A stretch of 64,000 nt of DNA, taken from contig CM049319.1 in NCBI GenBank assembly GCA_026874595.1, forward strand, positions 65,344,417 to 65,408,416, in the 5' to 3' direction. Shown here piece after piece: positions 55,010 to 64,000 of the stretch. This DNA is from Sipunculus nudus. Its lineage: Eukaryota > Annelida > Sipuncula > Golfingiida > Sipunculidae. The notes beneath the pieces were generated by a model. That model was not told the DNA's origin and did not search any database. It saw only the letters and a list, made by a program, of their open reading frames with translations. Made by a program: the position numbers and the translations under genes. Numbering within the stretch: the stretch's first letter is position 1; the number at the start of each line of letters is the position of its first letter.

Positions 55010-56400
55010 ACGGCAAGTGGCGCCACGTGTCTAGTCCACAACAAATCTATCCAAGACAGATAAACATGCACAATTCTAGGCTGATACATCCATCCACTCC
55101 TAAGATATGAAAGATTTTAACCCAAAGGAAACGGGACAGATGTACGTCACCCGCAAACAATTGCAGGTGGAATCATGAGTCTTGAGTACGATATGGAGGT
55201 TTCCAAGGTCTATGAACAAACATAATTTCAAGCCAATACGGCAAACCACTCCTGAGAGAAGGGCATCCTTGTGTTCGATTAAATTGGAAGGACGATAGCG
55301 CCACCTGTCTGGTCTACAAGATTACTCTCAGAGATGGATGTACATGCCAACCTTCAGACCAATACAATGAATCATGACTAAGATATGATTAATTTTCACC
55401 AAAAGAAAACGCACGGATGGACGCGACGCAAAAACAATTGTAGATAGGGTAACAGGTCTTGAGTACGTGATGGAGGTATCCAAGATCTATTGACATGCAT
55501 AATTTCAGGCCAATGTGGAAACCATTTCTGAGTAAAGTATTGTGGTTGCCTTTTTGTTCGCGAGGGTTTTAATTTCGCGTCATTTCGCGAATGGGAAATA
55601 ATCGCGAAAATGAATCCCTCGGGAATAATTGGCCAATGGATTACGTCCTTCTTATTTAATGTAGCCAATATTTGTATGGGAATAGATTAGAACAATGAGA
55701 ATTGTTATAATAAGTTACATCCATGCAGGTAAAGGGAAAACGTTCCCCTTAATTTGAACTTATCTACCAGTGCTTTGTGTTCGGGCCCATCGTTATATGA
55801 GAAAAATATCACAAACTCATGACTTATTCTCATTTTATAACAAACATAGGTATGGCTTCCAAATATTTGGGTTCTGGTGAGATCGCGAAAATGAAACCCT
55901 CGTGAAACATTAAAAATTGAAAAATCGCGAAATTTCAGCCTCGCGAATATGAAGCCAACCACAGTATATCAAAGTATTCTACCAATACAGAAAAATAGGT
56001 AGCACCAACTGTCTGGTCTAAGCGAAACTCTCCAAGATTGATGCACATTCCAAATATTAGACCAATACCTTGAACAACTCCTGAGATATAAGCAATATTT
56101 ACCTAAACCAAACGCACGGATGGACGCCACGCGAAAACAGTCGCAAGTGGCGCCACCAGTATAAATTGACCAATCGCTAAGACGAACATATGGCGAAAGC
56201 ATGGATGGACGCCATGCAAAAATCACTGTATCATGTTGTATCATGGCGCCATAAGTCTCGAGGATCAGATGGAGGGATCCAAGATCTATGGACATGCACA
56301 TTTCATCTCAATACATTAAACCACTCCTGAGATATGGGTTGTTATCACTAAGACACTCATACTAAATAGAGAGGATTGCAGGTGGCGCCCCCAGTCTTTG
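55010..56400 (-). repeat. GGTGGCGCCACC-core repeats, second array, inverted
   Basis: TGGCGCCA-type cores occur near 55019, 55301, 55996, 56141, 56240 and 56381. Read on the minus strand each unit has the same order as at 31323-31860: a TCATATCTTAGGAGTGG-type start, a TGCATGT word, then the core. Divergence is high. A MITE interrupts it at 55540-55964. Confidence 0.7.
55540..55964. mobile_element. TA-flanked MITE with TTCGCGAGG-rich ends, 425 bp
   Basis: The left end reads TTGTGGTTGCCTTTTTGTTC and the right, read inward, CTGTGGTTGGCTTCATATTC. Both then have GCGAGG and AATTTCGCG. TA lies on both sides (55538-55539 and 55965-55966). TA duplication suits a Tc1/mariner-type origin. Inner parts keep CGCGAAAATGAA(T/A)CCCTCG in inverted order. 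No transposase. Confidence 0.65.
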
Positions 56401-59400
56401 TAACGCACATGTTCACAAGTAAGGGATTAATTATGCTGGGTTTCGGAAAGATTGGTCCAAGGGTTCTGCGGAAACGATCGCAATATATGGTATTCGCAAA
56501 ACTCTGTTATGGTAGATACAATAAAGTATGCCTCACTTTTAATTGATTAGCCTATTTCTTTAATGCATTTACGTGTGTAACAATAAAACATAGTTAAATT
56601 GCAAGTCATATATGAGGATAACTAAGGTTTCAGGCGGTTAACGGCAGTTTTAGGCGAGTTAATATAATCTTATATGAGGCAGTTAAAGGCAATTTTTAGG
56701 CACTGCCCTGCCAAAAACAGATTTTGGGGCAGCCTAAAACCCAACCCCGTTGGCTTGCCACTTTTCATCCACTTAAGGTAGTATCTCCGGTATAGACGTA
56801 ATGATTGACGCAAGGTTTGTTAAAGCTTTCGTGATTTTACCAGAAGCATTTGAAAAATGTCATCGTAAAAATAACTGCTGGGCTACTGATCATTTTGGAA
56901 AACGAGACAAAGCCTCATAATAAATAATTTTGATATAAATGCGAAATATGATATGATAAGTATTTAATTAATGTTACTTCTATGGGTATTTGTCAAATAT
57001 ATCACTGGGGTATGAGATGTACTAGAGCGTGATAATTAATAAGGGACGGCGTTAAATATTTACACTGGTGTAATTGAAACGTCATGGATATATTTGTAAA
57101 AAATTCACTTCAATGGATATATCTCTCGATTAGGTATTCTCACAATGAGGCAATATAGTTAATTGTTATTAAACATATTTGCTGACATGGAACCGATTCC
57201 TATGTCCGTATGACATCAGGAACTTTCAAGACCTACACACCGAGAATCAACATAAATTGCTGGTGTTAAATTAGTGTTTATTGGAATTTGTGTACCATGA
57301 TTGCCCAAGTCAACAAATACGGAACATTGGCACACGTTTTCTGCTTTCAACCAATATATTTACTTCATTTAGTTTGAGTGGAATTAATGCTTTGTCCATG
57401 TTGCCAATTTATGTGCTGATATTTGGGTTTTCTGAAAGCGAAAAAAGGCGCGGATCCGTTGGGGGGGGGGGGGGGGTCGTTCGGGGTCGAAACAGCCCCC
57501 TACCCCCACTCTGAACCAACGGACTTTTTATTAGACAAATCGAGATCAACCCCCCTGCTCTCAAACAACGACCTTTTTAAGACAATTTTTATGCAAGACA
57601 CTCTGCAAAAGATCCTTGATCCGCGCCTAGAAAGTCATGTTTTATCCCCAGTGTTATCCCTGAACCCGACCGCAGGTTGTATAGGTGTTAAAGACACCGT
57701 CCCTTGCTTTAATCAAGCAGCCAAAGTCAGGTTGACTAACCAGAACAAACAAAATGTAACAGAAGTCCCTGACTGTCAAATGGTCTTCCCCTTCACATGC
57801 CGTCTCATACCAACCCTGGAATACAGCATCGAATCACAGTTTCGTCTTCATACTTGCGATGACAGACACAGTCCTCTATAAAATATGGTTCAGTTTGACC
57901 TTTTTTGCTTGAGATTTTACAAGGTTCTTTTTTTGTTGGGTTTTCATTTGTTCGTTTCTTTATATTACTTCTATAAAAATCACAATCTCTACGGGAAGTT
58001 GATTTATTGGAGTATTCATATATCCATTAACATTTAAAGATATAATATCTTCACTTAAGTCAGGTTGTGACCCTACACAGTCCTTCTGAATCCAGTTCGG
58101 GGCTCATTGGGCTTGAAACTTGCGAAGCCTTTTTGAAGACGTTCCCCTGGGTCATTCACTGGTGATATTCGCACCTTTTTCTGCAAGGTGTAATTTGCTA
58201 ATAGCACAACATTCATTTGCCCAACCTGTCTTTGACTGCATTGTTTATGCCATTAGATATAAACAACACTTTGCATTCAAATACTTTGGTAGTGACTTGC
58301 ATTTTGTTTTCCTGAATTTCATATTTTAACTGCGGTGTTTCAGTTATTTGTGACATCTTGGATGGCTTGCCGGAGTTTGTCTTTGATTGAACAGCCAAAA
58401 TTATCAAGCAGCACATTGGATTGTTTCATCATTTCATTAGACATTTTTATTTTTTATTTTTTTGTGAGCGTAACTACTGTAATCAGGTGGAATAAGAAGT
58501 CCCGGATGTAGGCCTATCTGTTCGAGTTCCACACAACATTGATTAAAACTATACTCAGCAATTCTCAGTTTGTCGTCTGAAGCCGTAGCTAGTCAATCTT
58601 ATTTAAGGGAGTTAAATCCAAGCGTGCATTATACAATTTTCAAGATTTGAGGTCCCAATAAAAGAGGTAGACATGCGCCACCTGCGCCACTGTCTAAAAC
58701 CGCTCCTGTATAGTGCGGGTACAGTAGAACGGACCGAGGGCCAGCCTAGAAAAAAAAGGCTTAGTACACTTATTAATAGCCAATAAATCCTCCTTTGCAG
58801 CCTTGTAATCTATACAGTGACAATAACAACATCAGTTAATAAGAATAATTTTATTTTCAACACTGCGTATCACCAATATACTTTCCGTTTCAACAAACTT
58901 GTGGATTATTTTTAAAAAGAGTAATTTGCATAACGGCGGACCACAACCTCTAACAACTGGACAAAATTACTTGCTGACCTAGTCGATCTCTTACATGCAA
59001 TTTTTAATATCTCAATAGTTACCCCAACGAACAGCTTTGGGATGCGATTCTGATACAAAGAAAAACATTATTTTCCTTTTTTTATCATTCAGTTTGTCAG
59101 TAACTGCACAGTCACACGCCACAGATCTAAAAAAAAATGACTTTTTCAAAGAATAGCAGATTTAGGATGCACTTGCCTGGTTTTTAGATGCTGACGAAAG
59201 GTACTTGCACGTTAAATCATAGGTTTTATTTCCAAGGGTTATGAAACCTGCCAATGTGATGGTGGTTGGTTACACAGTTTCACTTGTTACAATCTAACAC
59301 CAACTGAGAAGATAGGAGAATAAACATATAATATATCAGGGTCCCAAATTATAGCCCTGCTAAAATTATATGCTCAAAAATATTTTAGTCATGTCTAAAA

Positions 59401-60634
59401 TACAAACAAGCATATCGTACTTGCTGTTAGGAGCTGATTTCATTAATACATCTTTCGCTCCATAAAACATTACTTAATTTTGTATGTTGTTTTTTTTAAA
59501 AATACTAACAAAGAGGTGAGCAGAAGTTGTTCTATGCTATATGTGTTTCCAACTTCTAACTATCAGGACTGTGTACAGATATGGTATGATTTGGAACACG
59601 GTGAAAATAGATTACATGCTAAATTTTGCATTATTGTCTTACTTTCATATACGTAAATGTATTCTATGATATCAGGCATGAAGGCATAGGATTATTATGG
59701 AACATTATGAATATATATATATATTCTAAAGGATATAATCAGTTAAATATACTAAATATATTAAGCAATCTACTTTAATATAATTATCTGGGATAAATAT
59801 TTGAAACAAAATATTGTGGTGATGCTTTTACAGCAAGTCTAGAGAATACGTGGCAGTGAAACGCGTGACACCAGCGACCTCTTCTATACACGCCGAAAAT
59901 GGCTGTGTCAGATGTTATAATGCAGTTAGACCAGAGCTAAAGAGTCAAAGTAAATTCAAACACCATACGTTACAATTTAATTAGGAATCTAAAGGAAATC
60001 ATACAAAGCTCTTATATCAGACACTATCCATGATGAAAAATGCATATTGCCAAAAATGTACACGCCTTTAGGCAGCACAAAATGTTTATTAAACTGTATT
60101 TAGTGGAAGGTAACCCCCCCCCCCACCAAAAAAAAATTATCCACTGAAAGAACAAATAAAAATTATGAGTGTTTAGCAAATTATATATAATTCATTTGAT
60201 TTGTCTGAAACAGTTTTTTTAGTAAAAGTCATGAACCATTTTTTGTGAAATCATGACATCTGAATGACAAAACACTTTTTTGTGAATAACTGTAAAAAAC
60301 CCAAATACTAACCCCAGCTTACAGTGTGAAAAGGAAACATGTTGATAAATAGATATGTTCAGTGTGTCAACTAGGTGTGTATTAGTTATTATATACAATG
60401 AAATATGAAAAGGTCAAGTTTTGTTCTGAGCAAAAAAAAAAAAAAATTGTGGCTTAGTTGATGTATGTCTTTGATGGAGCATCCACCTAAAATCAGTCAT
60501 CAAACTAAAATCACTGTATTGTTAAGACTGACTGGACAGATACCAATCTTGATGATACATGGTCTATAACAATGGCATGCAACTTGTTGTCTGAGAATAA
60601 GTTAATGCACATAAATAAAATAAATTACAACAAA

Positions 60635-60638
<4 letters not shown>
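56401..60638. other. Long non-genic stretch
   Basis: No gene is supported. A run of about 15 G lies at 57461-57475. A frame at 57423-57881 is open for 152 codons across that run but has no domain and low-complexity beginnings. A C run lies at 60114-60124. The rest is AT-rich, with a short AT tract near 59711. Confidence 0.45.

Positions 60639-60691
<53 letters not shown>
60639..60691. repeat. (TA)n microsatellite
   Basis: About 53 bases of uninterrupted TA dinucleotide. Confidence 0.95.
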
Positions 60692-60694
<3 letters not shown>

Positions 60695-60779
60695 CACACA
60701 TATCTATATATACATGGATGTATATAACCTGTTGATGCTTGTATAATAATGCAGTAACTATAATGATACATGTAGTACA

Positions 60780-61600
60780 GTTACCATGGTGGCACCTGTT
60801 ACCAAGGAAATAGCTGTACTGTCACATAATTGGTATTTACCTGAAAGTTCATATACAAATACCATGATTACCACGTTGACATCTGTACCAGCACACAGGT
60901 ACCATGCTGATATATGTACTAATACAAGTAGTTACAGTTTTGATACAAGTACTATCACAGTTGCCATGCTGATATTTGTACTATTATTTGATAATAATTT
61001 TAGCTGGTACCATATTGACACCTGTTTGATCACAGAGCTGATAAATTCCTTCTCGTCCATGCAAAAGTCGTTTGTGACTTACAGATATTTTGTCCCTATC
61101 TAGAACGTTAAATGTATCTAAAATACGTAACCTGGCAACATTTTTAACCTCTGTAATATACACTTTTTTATTCCTGTCTTCATTAAATCAGCTATGTCGT
61201 GATTTATTTTGCTACGTGCAGCCGATTATCGCTACCCTCAGTCCAGATGCAGAGTCAGGGTGTGGCCTTTAAGGGGAGTTTTGGGTATTTGGACCTTAGG
61301 GGGAGCTCCTTTGAGAGACCTTGCAAACTCATGATGCGGCTATAAATAGACGTGCGGCGATAAAAACAGGATTTACGGTACATTGTATTATTTCAACTTG
61401 TACTCTTACATGGTTACTATGTTGATACCTGTGCTAATACATGGTTAGTATGTTGCAACCTGTATTGATACAGATGCCATATTGATACATAGACTATCAC
61501 ATGGTTACCATGTTGCTCCCTGTGCCAGCACATGGCTACCACATGGATATTAATAATATCACACACCTCATGGTTACCATGTACACATAGTAACCTTTAC
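60780..61600 (+). repeat. Degenerate minisatellite, unit about 33-36 bp, in two blocks
   Basis: Repeats of a GGTTACCATGTTGATACCTGT-like unit with CTAATACA or CCAGCACA linkers are seen at 60780-61035 and 61385-61600. The middle 350 bp is unrelated and may be an insertion. Open frames across the array are by-products. Confidence 0.7.
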
Positions 61601-62880
61601 TTTAACAGAGTCAGGATGGTAAAAGTTTTAGCCACTTTTTTGTTATCTTTCTCAGCAAATCCCGAAATGAAATAACTGTAATAATATATGTGTTTTATTT
61701 TACCATAAATGTAAGTGCTAAAGTAGTGGAAAATAAACATTAAAACATAATAATACTATGTAAACATCACAGCCTTGTCATCGCTTAAACAAAGTCTCTG
61801 AACAATTATCACAATTGAAAAGTACAGCCACTGCTCTTGTATTGACTTTTGGATAACCATATATGAAAATTATTAAGACAACTTCAAGCATATAGTGGGC
61901 AATTATCAAATATGTTTTGGAGCCAATTCAAGTCAATAAGTGCATGCACTGACAGAAAACTGGACTGTACAGTTGCCTACATACCTACATCAAAATCATT
62001 GTCTCATATTTGGTCATGTGAGAAATTCTAACCAGATTATAATATAGCATATATAGGTCACAATGATCATGTAAGGAGAATGCACAAAATGAGATGCTGT
62101 CAACAGCAACCACGGTGATCCATAGTGACAAATAACGACATCTGAATTTGAATTAACTGATAAGTAAACAATATCACCAGCAGGTGAAAGCTGGTTCCAT
62201 TGATTAGTTCAGTAAATGATCACTAGGTGCTATTAAAAGAATAGTTGAGTTTACCTTAAGACATTATCTTTAGATATTTCACATGGAATAGTTGCAAAAA
62301 TAGAATCTTATCTAGTTGACTAGGTCTTGTTTATTAATAAACATATGTTAATTATTTATGGAATGTAACATGGATTACAATTTACATCAACCTTTGTTTG
62401 GAAAAAACAGAATAATTGTCATTCTAAAAAGACTACAAATGATCTAGTCAACAGGTAAACACTTGTCCTACATGGAAAAGTTTTTAAAACAATTCATGCA
62501 TAAATTATTTTATAATTAGTAATTTCCAATTTTGACATCCACGTTAAATATGTCAAATGGAAAGCAACATGTTGACAAATGATATGAAGTGGTTAGGGTG
62601 CTGAGTGATTCAACGATCATGTGATGATAACATATGTTAACGAAAATTAATATGCAGGAGACTGGAATACAGGACTCTAGAATAACCAAATGATCATGAA
62701 AATGACCTTACTATGAAGTAAGCTCAGAGATTCAGTTGTGCTCGTTTGGAGGCCATGACTGACAACAAGGAAGATACGTGGCATATCACAACATTTTAAC
62801 AACACTGGACGGAATCTTGTATGTCGTGATACGTATGCACAACATGTTGAGCAATAAATGCATATGATATAAATATTAAG
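61601..62880. other. Non-genic stretch, probably 3' flank or UTR of the gene at 62884
   Basis: Plain AT-rich sequence. On the minus strand it follows the stop codon of the terminal exon, so the near part is probably 3' UTR. No clear polyadenylation signal was picked out close to the stop. Confidence 0.45.
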
Positions 62881-62883
62881 TCA

Positions 62884-63128
62884 TCACAACTGCTCCATGG
62901 TGTTGTACATCTTTTTCTTCTTGCGAGATTTTGCTGACGGTTGAGGTAAAGACTCTAAACGCATAGGTTTCCGTATCCCATAATCCTCTCCATTGTACTG
63001 ACCACGCACATAAGCTGCACGTAGCGAATCCTGGGGCATTGGGTCATTTTGCCATGGATTGGCAGGGTGACCATTCACAGTCCCGTTAACCTGGTGAAAA
63101 TCATTTCGAGGACTTGCGTTTCGTAAAA
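62884..63128 (-). CDS. Terminal coding exon of an unidentified gene
   Basis: Read on the minus strand, a splice acceptor TTTTGTATTTCAG ends at 63129. An open frame then runs 81 codons to a TGA at 62886-62884. It starts LRNASPRNDFHQVNGTVNGH, is hydrophilic and rich in Asn, Pro and Gln, includes DSLRAAYVRGQYNG and EDYGIRKPMRLESL, and ends in a basic patch (KSRKKKKMYNTMEQL). No Met opens it, and the frame is clear back to the acceptor, so this is a last exon, not a small gene. The sequence is more GC-balanced than its surroundings, as expected of real coding DNA. The composition suggests a cytoplasmic tail or disordered C-terminus. I do not recognise the protein. Upstream exons lie beyond the window or were not found. 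Confidence 0.6.
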
Positions 63129-64000
63129 CTGAAATACAAAAACAAAGAGTAAATGATGAGACTTAACACTGACTGTGGTAATAGCAGGGATGAAATAATA
63201 CATTACTTCACAATATGATACATACTGCAATACTGCACTCAAGAGACAATACAGATATGTTAAATATGAAGACTATTACAGTTTATGCCTCTCTCTATGG
63301 TCAAGGGGTAAAAAACAAGGCTATAAGATGGGAGATTGTGAGTTCCAATTTTATTTGAAAAGCAGTGAGATTTTTTCAGACAACCCCACCCATGGCCATC
63401 GAGGGTGCTCTGCAGTTAATGGGAAGACTTATTTATGCTACCCCTATGTCATGCTCAACTCACAAACGAGTGTGCCTTTAGGGGGTTTCTCGGTGGTATG
63501 GCCCAGCAAAAGGATAGATTACACATCCAGGAAGAGGAATTATGGTACATCAAGCCTGGCTGACACCAGGAAAATAGTGTTACATAGTCCAAAGTGACAT
63601 GGACTTTACCAGATGAACACAGTACATAGTTAAGCCAGCATTCAAAATGGAGGCAGTTACCTAAAAATAATAATTAAAAAAAATAAATAAAAAATAAAAC
63701 ATACACATGAATTGTGATGTGATATAATGATAACACCAATGAGACCAGAGCAGCGAAGACAAAATCAAAATCGGTTGAGAAATACAGGAGAAGCAATTTA
63801 TATGTAATTTTTAAATAAGTTTGTATGTGTTTGAATTTGCATATTTACAGATAAAAAAATAAATGTAAAAAGTTCAAAAGCCCACACCCAGCCTTATCAG
63901 ATAAAACAAACAAAATAAAAAAATGGTCACAATATAGAGGAGAAGAGGCACTGTTTTGTCATTTTGAAAAAAAATTGCATAAATTTGCATAATCAATAAA
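63129..64000. other. Probable intron of the gene at 62884, with a possible SINE
   Basis: No further exon was recognised. Positions 63290-63600 are more GC-balanced and begin with a tRNA-like passage (GGTCAAGGGGTAA, then GTGAGTTCCAA, a weak B-box match). A tRNA-derived SINE on the plus strand is possible but unproved. The open frame at 63328-63597 is attributed to it, not to a gene. Confidence 0.35.

Noticed and set aside
57423-57881. 152-codon plus-strand frame
   Set aside because: Runs through a 15-base G run, has no recognisable domain and low-complexity start; length depends on the run being correct.
63328-63597. 89-codon plus-strand frame
   Set aside because: Lies in the probable intron of the gene at 62884 and starts in a tRNA-like passage; better explained as a SINE.

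Overview
This is AT-rich animal nuclear DNA, most likely from a lophotrochozoan and plausibly a bivalve mollusc. The grounds are single-exon orphan class A receptors in tandem, a TRP-like channel, Penelope, Ngaro-like, Gypsy, Tigger and hAT-like elements side by side, many long (TA)n tracts, and several diverged tandem repeats. No operon-like or bacterial feature is present. Species cannot be fixed from the sequence. Most of the window is transposon- and repeat-derived; only a handful of cellular coding sequences can be defended.

Left part (1-19000): a 4.2 kb hAT-like element with perfect terminal repeats and 8-bp target duplications (869-5061); a stretch of diffuse repeats; a first receptor unit (about 8467-12265) that is now a pseudogene and is split by a repeat-rich insertion (8812 to about 10510); further repeats up to an inverted element end at 14707; and a 961-bp hAT-type MITE (15721-16681).

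Middle part (19000-32000): a transposon graveyard. In order it holds a Penelope-like GIY-YIG endonuclease fragment, a region of odd composition, a 149-bp satellite array, a tyrosine-recombinase retrotransposon of Ngaro type whose 5' end meets that array, an opposite-strand Gypsy gag-protease remnant with a probable tRNA-Leu primer site, a palindromic MITE, a complete but internally deleted Tigger element, and a run of short repeats sharing a GGTGGCGCCACC core.

Receptor cluster: two further units (32537-34907 and 39896-42279) each carry, in the same order, a conserved block, a degenerate 17-bp minisatellite, a conserved promoter-like block and an intronless seven-transmembrane receptor frame. 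Copy 3 looks intact, copy 2 has a shifted C-terminal tail, and copy 1 is dead. This is a small tandem-duplicated family at different stages of decay.

Right part (42800-64000): a second hAT-like element with 155-bp internal repeats (42804-45245); a 175-bp near-perfect hairpin (50375-50549); a minus-strand, single-exon TRP-like channel broken by one in-frame TGA (51971-53689), whose upstream flank has a diverged second copy near 35760-36050; a second GGTGGCGCCACC array in the opposite orientation, interrupted by a TA-flanked MITE; a degenerate minisatellite; and the terminal exon of an unidentified minus-strand gene at the right edge (62884-63128).

Receptors and a TRP-type channel can act in one sensory pathway, but nothing here shows that these genes do; only their proximity is seen.
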